A stretch of 41,713 nucleotides of DNA from Argonema antarcticum A004/B2 (GTDB taxonomy: Bacteria; Cyanobacteriota; Cyanobacteriia; Cyanobacteriales; Aerosakkonemataceae), in contig NZ_JAIQZN010000065.1 of assembly GCF_023333585.1 (NCBI RefSeq), forward strand, positions 1 to 41,713. The letters run 5' to 3'. This document shows positions 34,913-41,713 of the stretch, in pieces. The first letter of the stretch is position 1, and each line of letters starts with the position of its first letter. The position numbers were made by a program, and so were the translations under genes. Under the pieces are notes generated by a model. That model did not search any database and had not been told where the DNA came from. It worked only from the letters and a program-made list of their open reading frames with translations.

Positions 34913-37900
34913 TTATCGAAGGGATATGCCAGGTGTTGATGTTTCAGGTTTCGGTTCCTCTACGGTAATAGTAACTGTGGCAGTAGCTTCTCCGCCTTTA
35001 CTATCGCTAATCCTGTAGGTAAATGTATCTGTACCAGAAAAGCCCCGCTCAGGTGTATAAGTTATAGTTTGATCGTCATTAATTTTCGCCGAGCCTTTTT
35101 CACCTTGAGAGGTGCTTATAATTGTGAGTGAATCGACGTCGGGATTATCGTTTTTTAGTACATCAATAAGTATTCCTTCTCTGAGAGCAGAACTGTTAAT
35201 ATTTATGCTGTCATTATTTGCAACTGGTGGTCTATTTTCTGGTGGTTTCGGTTCCTCTACAGTAATAGTAACTGTAGCAGTAGCCTCTCCACCTTTACCA
35301 TCGCTAATCGTGTAGGTGAATGTATCTGTACCAGAAAAGCCCCGCTCAGGTGTATAAGTTATAGTTTGATCGTCATTAATTTTCGCCGAGCCTTTTTCAC
35401 CTTGAGAGGTGCTTATAATTGTGAGTGAATCGACGTCGGGATTATCGTTTTTTAGTACATCAATCAATAAGTATTCCTTCTCTGAGGCAGAATTGTTAAT
35501 ATTTATGTTATCATTATTTGCAACTGGTGGTCTATTTTCTGGTGGTTTCGGCTCCTCTACAGTAATAGTAACTGTGGCAGTAGCCTTTCCGCCTTTACCA
35601 TCGCTAATCGTGTAATCAAACTTGTCGCTCCCAAAGAAATCAGGATTGGGAATATAAGTTATATTTGTACGGTTACGGTTAATTTCTACTTTTCCATGTT
35701 CACCTTGAGAGGAACTTGTAATTGTAAATGGATCGCCGTTGGGATCTGTATCATTAACAAGCACCTTAATCTGAATGGGCGTATTCACTTGAGTGGTTAT
35801 TGTATCATTTTTCGCTACTGGGGATCGATTGATTCCAATTCCACTCAAAAGTAAGGATTTCACTTCTTTACCTTCGTTGTCGGTGATAGTCAATCTGGCA
35901 CGGTGTTCTCCTTCTGTTTTAGGATAAAACTTGATTGATATTTGGCAACTATTTTCCGGAAAAATAGTATTAGGACACTTATTAATCTTCTCAAAGTCGC
36001 CTTTATTGTCAATGGGGGTAATCTCACCAACCTTTAAAGGTGCTGTACCTTGATTGATAATAGTGACTGGTTTCGATTGCCATCTATTTACTGATTGTTC
36101 TGCGAATTCCAAACTGTTAGGATTTAAACTAACTTTAAGTATCGCTGTTGGTGATGATGGCGGCGGTGTAATTATCGGTGGTGATGATGGCGGCGGTGTA
36201 ATTATCGGATCTGGAACGACCTTTGGCCAAATAGACCAAATCAGCGATCCACCGAATATTAAAACTAAAATACTAATTGCACTTTTAAACACAACTGAAA
36301 AATCTGATTTTGCAGGAGGATTTGGCTGGGGTGTTACTGGTACTAAGTTTAGGTTATGGCGGGTAATTTCTGCCCCAATTTTGTCACCTAATGATTCTCG
36401 GATTTGCAATGCTTGATTGAGAAAATTGTCAGCAGTCACATAATCTTCTAAACAGAGAGCACGAGTTCCAATTTGATGCAAAGCCCAAGCTTCAGATGGT
36501 CGATCTTTCAATCCCTGTGCGGCTTGCAATCCCCATTGCAAAAATTGCTGCCATAATCCCCATTTTTTACTCAAAGCTAATCTGCTTTCTACTACTTTTA
36601 CTAAGTACAATATTTCTGTCCAACGCCCAACTCCAATGGCCCACTTTATGGTTAGCAAGAGCAGATTAATTTCCAATAATAAACGACTAGGCTGTTGAGC
36701 AGAAAAAGTTGTAAAATAAGTAAGAGATTTTTCTAACCAGGTTGTTAAATCCCACTCCGTTTGCAAAACTTCAGCTAAACTGTGGTTGATACTATAGCGA
36801 TCGCCATCAGTTTCAACTAAACGCAATTGCACTAATTTATGCAAAATAGTTTCTATATTATCTGTAATTTCTGTCAAAGCAGCCGCCTGTTGTGGTAGGA
36901 TAAATATTCCACCTAAAGCAGCTAACAGGTGCAAAATTTTTTGTTCTGATTTCGACCGGAAAGATAAGATTTTATTTAGTAATGACTTGGTTGGAATAGT
37001 AGGTTGGATTTGACTGACTATTTCTGCAAAAGATTCCCCTTTTTCCCTAACTCTTGCTGCTGCTAAAAGTAACTGTAAAGGATGTCCTTTTAAAATATTA
37101 CAAAGAGTTTGTGCAACAGCAATTTCTTCAGAAGTTAATGCTCTTTGCAATTCAACTTCTAATAAAGATAAAGCATCTTTTGAAGTAAGCCCTGGCATTA
37201 GAATAGCTTTCCCTTCTCCCCACAAGCAACGTTCTGATGAAGCCATTAAAAAAGTGCTATTTGGAACCGCATCCATCAGTTGTTGGAGTTCATTTTGTGC
37301 GAGGTTATTATCATCTAAAAGAATAAGAGCTTGTTTATTTTGTAGCGCAATACGAATTTGGGTTTCCGTAGGTTTAAACGTAATTTCGCTTTCGTAAAAT
37401 GCGTCAAAAAAAGATTGTAGGAAATCGCTTACAGGTAAATAGTTAGTGGAAAAGCTGATCACTCCATCTCGAAATGATGAGGAGGCTTGAGGATGATAAG
37501 CTAGATGACGCAAAAGGACTGTTTTACCTAATCCAGCTTGGCTGTAAAATTCTACAGATTGGTTAGATTGAAGGCTGGCGATCGCATTTTCAATCTGTTC
37601 TTTCCTTCCCACTAAATTAGGAAAAGCACGCGGACGCAAAAATACAGGTGTGGGGCGTAATTTGGGATTGGATTGCTGTTCGTTGGAAGCAATATTTACT
37701 ATACCGCCGTGAACTGAACCGATCTGAATGATACGACTTCCGATCGCTAACTGACCGCTATTTTCTCCTTCAAAGTTAACATTAAAACTGGGAACTGGCG
37801 GCGCGACAACTTTCAGATTTAGTTCTTGCTGCCAAACGGGATTGCTATTTCCTACTTGCCGTCCGGAAATTTTGGCAACTTCGATCGACTCATCTTGCAA

Positions 37901-38062
37901 TTTTATTATTTCTTGACGAATCAATTCAACTAGAGTCGATCGATCGGGAACTTCAACTGATACAAGGGATACGTACAAACAACCATCTTTTAACCCAACA
38001 TAGGCAGTAATACCTAATGGTTGTAAAGATTGGTTAAGCGGGGTAGCGATCTGCTGGAACAT
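34913..38062 (-). CDS. Membrane-anchored STAND NTPase with adhesin-like ectodomain
   Basis: A 1049-residue protein. Residues 1-85 form a small N-terminal domain ending PVWQQEL, and 92-111 carry the motif shared with the CHAT protease. The STAND NTPase spans about 145-440 with Walker A GLGKT (177-181), Walker B ALILLDD (245-251) and a GHPL element (326-329). A winged-helix and TPR-like part (to about 570) follows. A membrane helix (about 590-612) leads to a proline-rich linker, an ASH/Hydin-like beta domain (about 642-745) and three Ig/cadherin-like repeats (746-1049). The NTPase would be cytosolic and the beta domains outside. The start is ATG 38062. Confidence 0.85.
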   Translation of the reverse strand: MFQQIATPLNQSLQPLGITAYVGLKDGCLYVSLVSVEVPDRSTLVELIRQEIIKLQDESIEVAKISGRQVGNSNPVWQQELNLKVVAPPVPSFNVNFEGENSGQLAIGSRIIQIGSVHGGIVNIASNEQQSNPKLRPTPVFLRPRAFPNLVGRKEQIENAIASLQSNQSVEFYSQAGLGKTVLLRHLAYHPQASSSFRDGVISFSTNYLPVSDFLQSFFDAFYESEITFKPTETQIRIALQNKQALILLDDNNLAQNELQQLMDAVPNSTFLMASSERCLWGEGKAILMPGLTSKDALSLLEVELQRALTSEEIAVAQTLCNILKGHPLQLLLAAARVREKGESFAEIVSQIQPTIPTKSLLNKILSFRSKSEQKILHLLAALGGIFILPQQAAALTEITDNIETILHKLVQLRLVETDGDRYSINHSLAEVLQTEWDLTTWLEKSLTYFTTFSAQQPSRLLLEINLLLLTIKWAIGVGRWTEILYLVKVVESRLALSKKWGLWQQFLQWGLQAAQGLKDRPSEAWALHQIGTRALCLEDYVTADNFLNQALQIRESLGDKIGAEITRHNLNLVPVTPQPNPPAKSDFSVVFKSAISILVLIFGGSLIWSIWPKVVPDPIITPPPSSPPIITPPPSSPTAILKVSLNPNSLEFAEQSVNRWQSKPVTIINQGTAPLKVGEITPIDNKGDFEKINKCPNTIFPENSCQISIKFYPKTEGEHRARLTITDNEGKEVKSLLLSGIGINRSPVAKNDTITTQVNTPIQIKVLVNDTDPNGDPFTITSSSQGEHGKVEINRNRTNITYIPNPDFFGSDKFDYTISDGKGGKATATVTITVEEPKPPENRPPVANNDNININNSASEKEYLLIDVLKNDNPDVDSLTIISTSQGEKGSAKINDDQTITYTPERGFSGTDTFTYTISDGKGGEATATVTITVEEPKPPENRPPVANNDSININSSALREGILIDVLKNDNPDVDSLTIISTSQGEKGSAKINDDQTITYTPERGFSGTDTFTYRISDSKGGEATATVTITVEEPKPETSTPGISLR
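34947..35543. repeat. Near-identical tandem repeat in the STAND gene, about 297-bp unit
   Basis: Two adjacent copies, 34947-35243 (297 bp) and 35244-35543 (300 bp, one extra codon), encode the last two Ig/cadherin-like domains and are nearly identical in DNA sequence. The third domain (35544-35830) is more diverged. Recent duplication or gene conversion is likely. Confidence 0.85.
36150..36209. repeat. 30-bp direct repeat coding for a proline-rich linker
   Basis: Two copies of GGTGATGATGGCGGCGGTGT + AATTATCGG(T/A) at 36150-36179 and 36180-36209. In the protein this reads as two TPPPSSP(P)II units just after the membrane helix. Confidence 0.85.
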
Positions 38063-38111
38063 AGTTGCAGCCTTACGAGTTAGTTTTATTTCTCTCTGTC
38101 AGCCGTCGCAC

Positions 38112-38181
38112 CCTCACTCATCACCAGCCGGAAATATACCTTCACAACTTCCCAGAAGTCCCTCACTGGTGATGAGTGAGG
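38112..38181. repeat. 16-bp inverted repeat
   Basis: CCTCACTCATCACCAG (38112-38127) and its exact complement (38166-38181) are separated by 38 bp. This may be a foldback repeat or a regulator-binding dyad close to the STAND gene start at 38062. Confidence 0.6.
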
Positions 38182-38194
38182 ATGGGTTAATTGC

Positions 38195-38536
38195 TTGGAA
38201 AAATCAGATACTTCATTATCAGAAGCCGGTGAGAGAAACTGCTTCACCAAAACGGGTGACTTTATTCGATATTTGCCAACTGAGGAAGAAATTTTTAATG
38301 CTGAGTGTTTACCCTCCGCACCCTCCGCACCCTCCGCACCCTCCACACTCGCAGCAGAGCAACAGCCCTATATGGAGTTCGTGAATCTCCAGGGGAATGC
38401 AACGGTAGGGTACTTTAAGCTGACCCACGACGGCGAAATAAAAAACTGTTATCTCGGATGCTCCAGCCATCGCCTAGCAAACGAATGGGCAAAGATGATT
38501 TCTCTATTCTGCTTGTCAATGCCTTTCTCTATATGA
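38195..38536 (+). CDS. Hypothetical protein, doubtful
   Basis: A 113-codon open frame with a TTG start and no good ribosome site. Its ends look protein-like (GDFIRYLPTEEEIFNAE and VGYFKLTHDGEIKNCYLG), while the middle is an in-frame 9-bp repeat giving SAPSAPSAPS. I recognise no family. The frame closes upstream at 38177-38179 and a rival frame also reads open here, so this may be a decayed gene or chance. Confidence 0.35.
   Translation: MEKSDTSLSEAGERNCFTKTGDFIRYLPTEEEIFNAECLPSAPSAPSAPSTLAAEQQPYMEFVNLQGNATVGYFKLTHDGEIKNCYLGCSSHRLANEWAKMISLFCLSMPFSI
38312..38347. repeat. 9-bp tandem repeat (CCCTCCGCA x4)
   Basis: Three exact copies and a fourth with one change (CCCTCCACA) run from 38312. The repeat is in phase with codons of the doubtful gene over it. 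Confidence 0.85.
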
Positions 38537-38583
38537 TATTCAAACGAATTTCACCATAGTAGAGATCCCAAGTTATAATCACC

Positions 38584-38611
38584 TTGACTTGTGTGTAGAT
38601 AAAGATACACT
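38584..38611 (+). promoter_or_regulatory. Promoter-like -35/-10 pair before the LCP gene
   Basis: TTGACT (38584-38589) and TACACT (38606-38611) are separated by 16 bp, and a GTG start follows 38 bp later. This fits a sigma-70-type promoter for the LCP gene. Confidence 0.4.
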
Positions 38612-38649
38612 CAAGCTGTGGGTTTTCTGGTGTGGTAGGAGTGTGACGA

Positions 38650-40059
38650 GTGTTAGACGGAGTAGAATCGATTAACGGTGGGTCAGAATCTCAACCATCG
38701 AATTTTTCTCAAAAATCTCAAGAGTATTCTGGGACAGTTTTTAGACAGCTGCAAGGCTTGACAGGTCGTTTGCTGAATACCTTCAAACGCCCTCCCATAC
38801 CCAGGTGGTTGTTTTGGAGTTTGGCTTTAATTGCCACAACGACGGTTTCTGCTACTTTTGGGGCAACTGTGGCGCTGCTTGCACCCCTATCGCAGCAAAT
38901 GCTTCAGGATCGAAGTCTGTCGCTGCACGAGTTATGGCGCAACGCTTTTGTGTATCGCCTGTCACGACCTGTCAATATTTTAGTGATGGGGATCGATCGC
39001 GTTCCCGATGTATCGTCAGACTCAGCCGCCAGCATGAACGGTCGCAGCGATACGATGTTGCTGTTACGAATAGATCCCAAAGCCAATTCGGTCAAAATGC
39101 TTTCGATTCCACGAGATACCCGTGTAGAAAATGCCGAATTGAGTATCAAAAAAATCAACCAAGCCAATGCTGATGGAGGCCCTTCTTTGGCAGCAAAAAT
39201 TGTCAGCAATACGCTTAATGATGCGCCGATCGATCGTTACATTCGCGTCACTGCTGATGCTTTTCGAGAATTGGTAGATCTTGTGGGCGGCGTTGAAGTT
39301 TTTGTTCCTTATAAAATGCAATATGCGGACGAAACTCAACATCTAAAAATTGATTTGGAACCGGGATGGCAAACTCTAAATGGAGAACAAGCTGAGCAGT
39401 TTGCGCGGTTCCGCCACGATGATAAAGGCGATATAGGTAGGGTGCAGCGACAGCAGTTTTTGCTGAAGGCTTTGCAGTCACGTCTGACGAGTCCAACTAT
39501 GTTACCGCGCTTGCCTCAAATGATGCGGGTAGTGCAAAGATACGTTGACACTAATATCAGTTTGGAAGAAATGCTGGCCTTGGCAAATTTTGCCCTTAAG
39601 CTGGATAAAACTGATATCAAAATGGTGATGTTGCCCGGTCGTTTCAGCAATCCAAAGGAATACAGCGCTAGCTACTGGGTTATGGATAAATCTGGGCGCG
39701 ATCGCATCATGCACGACTATTTCGGTCTGGACTTAAAGGATGTTGCCACAAATGCCAAACCTTCCGATAATTCTGTTCGCATTGCCATTCAAAATGCTTC
39801 CGGTAAACCTCAAATGAGTCGTCACGTTGCCGACTATTTGAAAAGTTTGGGCTTTCGCAATATCTATCTAGTAAAGGATTGGCCAGAACAGGAAAATCGA
39901 ACTCAAATTATTGTGCAACAAGGTGATTTAAAAGCAGCCGAAAGACTAAAAACGGCTTTGGGTTGGGGCAATATTGAGGCGGCTTCTACTGGTGATATCG
40001 AATCGGATTTGACGCTTCGTGTGGGTGAAGATTGGCTTAATTCTTTGACTGGTAACTGA
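38650..40059 (+). CDS. LytR-CpsA-Psr (LCP) family glycopolymer ligase
   Basis: A 469-residue membrane protein. A cytoplasmic tail and one membrane helix (about 53-79) precede the LCP domain: RSDTMLLLRID and SIPRDTRV (pyrophosphate-binding Asp and Arg), KINQANADGG, DRYIRVTADAF and the ARFRHDDKGDIGRVQRQQ arginine element. From about 375 to 465 comes a LytR_C domain (RIAIQNASGKPQM). LCP proteins attach polymers from undecaprenyl carriers to peptidoglycan or other acceptors at the outer face of the membrane; cyanobacteria may use them for S-layer or sheath polysaccharide. The start is GTG. ManC, 5 kb away, could supply GDP-mannose for such a polymer, though this is inference. Confidence 0.92.
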   Translation: MLDGVESINGGSESQPSNFSQKSQEYSGTVFRQLQGLTGRLLNTFKRPPIPRWLFWSLALIATTTVSATFGATVALLAPLSQQMLQDRSLSLHELWRNAFVYRLSRPVNILVMGIDRVPDVSSDSAASMNGRSDTMLLLRIDPKANSVKMLSIPRDTRVENAELSIKKINQANADGGPSLAAKIVSNTLNDAPIDRYIRVTADAFRELVDLVGGVEVFVPYKMQYADETQHLKIDLEPGWQTLNGEQAEQFARFRHDDKGDIGRVQRQQFLLKALQSRLTSPTMLPRLPQMMRVVQRYVDTNISLEEMLALANFALKLDKTDIKMVMLPGRFSNPKEYSASYWVMDKSGRDRIMHDYFGLDLKDVATNAKPSDNSVRIAIQNASGKPQMSRHVADYLKSLGFRNIYLVKDWPEQENRTQIIVQQGDLKAAERLKTALGWGNIEAASTGDIESDLTLRVGEDWLNSLTGN

Positions 40060-40076
40060 ATTATACTGAGAGGTTA

Positions 40077-40107
40077 TACAGACCAGAAACCCGGTTTCTG
40101 GTCTGTA
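40077..40107. terminator. Perfect 31-bp palindrome between convergent genes
   Basis: TACAGACCAGAAACC and its exact complement flank a single C at the centre. It lies 17 bp after the LCP stop and 43 bp past the stop of the convergent Uma2 gene. The core GAAACCCGGTTTC recurs in the MITE-like element at 7856-7960. With no T run it may act as a roadblock or RNA-stabilising hairpin. Confidence 0.5.
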
Positions 40108-40128
40108 CCTCACTCATCTGAAAGGCGC

Positions 40129-40149
40129 TGTATTTACGCCGACCTACTT
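40129..40149. repeat. Single end of the MITE-like family
   Basis: TGTATTTACGCCGACCTACT at 40129 onward closely matches the right terminal repeat of the element at 7940-7960 (TTTATTTACGCCCACCTACT). No matching left end is nearby, so this is a broken or partial copy next to the palindrome. Confidence 0.5.
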
Positions 40150-40150
40150 T

Positions 40151-40957
40151 TCACAACTGTTCTGGCTCGATTCCCATTTCTCTTAATCGAGCTAATAAGG
40201 ATTGCGATCGCACTCTTTCCTGTTCCAGCAACTCTTCCGCCGACTGGGCTCGTTGGCGTTCCTGTTCAGCGCGTTGGCGTTCCTGTTCAGCGCGTTGGCG
40301 TTCCTGTTCTACTTGTTCTTCTGACCATAGCAGAATATTCCCTTGGCCATCCCACCACCGCAACCAGTAGCCTGTTCTCCCGTCGTGGGTTCCCTCCCAG
40401 ACTCCCAGAAATAAGTCTAATCCGGGTATCCAATAATGCCCAAACTCGTCCGGTGTTTGGATACGATAACGCTCCGACTCTAAAGCATAGACCTCAACGC
40501 GCCCCGTATTCGGTCGAAAAATAACGTAACGGGGAACTTGAATTACTCGCTCATAAAAGAACCATTTCCCAACACTCTCACTAAACTCGACCGAGTATTC
40601 TTCCCCATAAGTTGCAGAGAGAAACTCCATTACCACTTGAGGAACAGTTCCTTCTGTATGTGGGGTGTAACTGCGACGAGGTTGGGTTGATTGCCAAGGT
40701 TGCACTGGTCGCACGTACATCCAATCCGGCGCTTTGCAGATAGTTCGATCGTCAATTGCAGCACACAAAGCAAAATTAGAAACAATCAGCGCGTCTTCGC
40801 ACAGTTCGGGAAATGCCATTAAAGGCTGGCGCAGTGCGGCTGCGAGTAAAGGCTGGTCGGTATTTTCCACAGGGTCATCGGGTAGTATGAAGTCATCTGG
40901 CAATAGAGGCCAGGTAATTGACATTTGTGGGACTGGTGTTTGAGCGATCGTCTGCAT
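40151..40957 (-). CDS. Uma2-family protein with C-terminal coiled coil
   Basis: A 268-residue Uma2-type protein, longer than the one at 14456. Parts of the nuclease-like fold are seen (PQVVMEFLS, GEEYSVEFSESVGKWFFYER, PRYVIFRPNTGRVEVYAL), but the usual PD-(D/E)XK residues are hard to place, so it may be inactive. The tail has a tandem heptad-like stretch, EQERQRA repeated three times, encoded by a 21-bp DNA repeat (40251-40309), forming a coiled coil. The start is ATG 40957. It converges on the LCP gene. Confidence 0.8.
   Translation of the reverse strand: MQTIAQTPVPQMSITWPLLPDDFILPDDPVENTDQPLLAAALRQPLMAFPELCEDALIVSNFALCAAIDDRTICKAPDWMYVRPVQPWQSTQPRRSYTPHTEGTVPQVVMEFLSATYGEEYSVEFSESVGKWFFYERVIQVPRYVIFRPNTGRVEVYALESERYRIQTPDEFGHYWIPGLDLFLGVWEGTHDGRTGYWLRWWDGQGNILLWSEEQVEQERQRAEQERQRAEQERQRAQSAEELLEQERVRSQSLLARLREMGIEPEQL
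40251..40309. repeat. 21-bp tandem repeat in the Uma2 gene
   Basis: Units CGTTGGCGTTCCTGTTCAGC + G start at 40251 and 40272, and a shorter one starts at 40293. On the coding strand this gives EQERQRA repeats of the coiled-coil tail. Seven codons per unit keeps the heptad register, so copy number could vary without a frameshift. Confidence 0.85.
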
Positions 40958-41059
40958 TATCTCGCCTCACTGTCGCCTATACTTAAACAGTTAATATATA
41001 TCTTAGTCCAATGCTGTGCGAACATTAATATATAACTCTCGATTTATTCCCATCTTAGT

Positions 41060-41593
41060 ATGCTTTCACAGTTTCCCATTACCGTAAAAACAATTTGGCA
41101 GCGTTTCTTAGCTCTAATTATAATGTTGAGTCTGGCATTTTTGTGGATAATGCTGGGTGCAACACCTCTCGCTTTTGCACAGTCAAATACAGTTAATTAC
41201 ACCAAAACGAATCTAGAATATCGCGATTTTTCCAACAGTGACTTAAATGGTGCCGTTTTCGCGGCTGCCCAAATGCGGGGTGCTAACTTACAGGGGTCTA
41301 ATCTAAGCAATTCTATTTTGACGCAAGCAATTCTATTCGAGGCGAATTTAGCAGGTGTTAACCTTTCAGGTGCATTAGCAGATCAAGTGATATTCAATGA
41401 TGCCAACTTGACTAATGCTATTTTCAGAGAAGCACTGATGATTAGCTCAAGATTCAACGGTGCAACGATCACTGGGGCTGATTTTACGGATGCGCTGATC
41501 GATCGCGCTCAGGTGAGACAGATGTGCCAGCGTGCAGATGGTGTCAACCCAATTACCGGCGTTTCGACGCGGGATAGTTTAGGATGCCCCTAA
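41060..41593 (+). CDS. Secreted pentapeptide-repeat protein
   Basis: A 177-residue protein. An N-terminal signal or anchor segment (about 13-40: FLALIIMLSLAFLWIMLGAT, then a likely cleavage after PLAFAQ) precedes A(N/D)LxX repeats (about 53-140: LQGSNLSNSILTQAILFEAN and so on). The tail VNPITGVSTRDSLGCP has a motif seen at the end of many lumenal cyanobacterial pentapeptide proteins. It should be in the thylakoid lumen or periplasm. The function is unknown. Confidence 0.85.
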   Translation: MLSQFPITVKTIWQRFLALIIMLSLAFLWIMLGATPLAFAQSNTVNYTKTNLEYRDFSNSDLNGAVFAAAQMRGANLQGSNLSNSILTQAILFEANLAGVNLSGALADQVIFNDANLTNAIFREALMISSRFNGATITGADFTDALIDRAQVRQMCQRADGVNPITGVSTRDSLGCP

Positions 41594-41636
41594 CAGCCCC
41601 ACAAGGGTGTGGTCTCTCACCAGTTGGTGATGTAGG

Positions 41637-41713
41637 GGACAAGGAGGACAAGGAGGACAAGGAGGACAAGGAGGACAAGGAGGACAAGGAGGACAAGGAG
41701 GACAAGGAGGACA
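41637..41713. repeat. 9-bp tandem repeat (GGACAAGGA) running off the window
   Basis: About 8.5 exact copies of GGACAAGGA fill the last 77 bp and continue past the edge. The plus strand is almost all purine. It lies after the pentapeptide gene and reads open in one frame, but no gene is assigned. Confidence 0.85.

Larger units (their letters stand above)
38063..38649. other. Intergenic region upstream of the STAND gene and the LCP gene
   Basis: A 587-bp gap between divergent genes. It holds a 16-bp inverted repeat (38112-38181), a doubtful 113-codon gene (38195-38536) with a 9-bp repeat inside, and a promoter-like pair (38584-38611). The STAND promoter must lie near 38063-38112. Confidence 0.5.

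Noticed and set aside
35112-35615. Two plus-strand frames inside the STAND gene
   Set aside because: They are near-identical shadows of the duplicated ectodomain repeats.
38169-38384. Second plus-strand frame across the 9-bp repeat
   Set aside because: It gives a PPHPPHPPH tract with no protein-like ends after it; the frame at 38195 is the less unlikely one.

Overview
The window looks like chromosomal DNA of a filamentous, non-heterocystous-type cyanobacterium (an Oscillatoriales or Microcoleus-like genome; genus not determinable by eye). The reasons are the very frequent HIP1 octamer GCGATCGC, heptanucleotide tandem repeats (TTACCAA, GACTTTT, GTCATTR), multi-PAS sensor kinases, a fused CbiG-CobJ, two Uma2 proteins, pentapeptide-repeat proteins and an ABC1 kinase. 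No rRNA, tRNA, CRISPR array or intact insertion sequence was seen.

Region 1 (1-8 kb) is mainly metabolic. It holds a clan GH-A glycosidase, a fusion of a cyclic-phosphate-processing receiver domain (cREC) with an ADP-ribosylglycohydrolase, a pentapeptide protein, and a compact galT / M24-fold / galK operon for galactose use. A repeat-rich gap of almost 1 kb follows. Region 2 (8-17.3 kb) has alaS, a CHASE4-HAMP adenylate cyclase, a VanZ / zinc-ribbon gene pair, an IS982-type transposase remnant embedded in palindromic tandem repeats, a Uma2 nuclease-like gene and cbiG-cobJ of cobalamin synthesis. Region 3 (17.3-24.9 kb) is a sensory cluster. It contains a 1319-residue histidine kinase whose N terminus matches the plant and cyanobacterial ethylene-binding domain, then a PhnD-like lipoprotein preceded by a strong four-octamer Pho box, then a second membrane histidine kinase with a closely related transmitter.

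Region 4 (25-31 kb) is the most striking part. On the minus strand an apparent operon encodes an MMADHC-like (cobalamin-trafficking family) protein, a Cas4/AddB-like PD-(D/E)XK nuclease with a four-cysteine Fe-S signature, and a full-length prokaryotic Argonaute with an intact DEDD tetrad. Divergently transcribed from it is an XRE repressor plus ImmA/IrrE metallopeptidase pair, the arrangement of a protease-relieved repressor switch. A tandem 18-bp direct repeat, a candidate operator, lies between the two. A solitary PD-(D/E)XK protein sits downstream of the Argonaute, and a small basic membrane protein overlaps the end of the peptidase gene.

Region 5 (31-41.7 kb) mixes housekeeping genes (ABC1 kinase, YidD-like, manC, LCP ligase, Uma2, a secreted pentapeptide protein) with a second candidate conflict system. 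This is a 1049-residue STAND NTPase carrying a predicted membrane anchor and an adhesin-like ectodomain, followed 51 bp later by a CHAT-type caspase-like protease. The two proteins share a short N-terminal motif (NxNFxGxNSGQxAxG), which suggests that the NTPase recruits or activates the protease.

The main candidates for new biology are the regulated Argonaute-Cas4-MMADHC locus, the STAND-CHAT pair, the PhnD lipoprotein plus kinase under a Pho box, and the cREC-ADPRH fusion.
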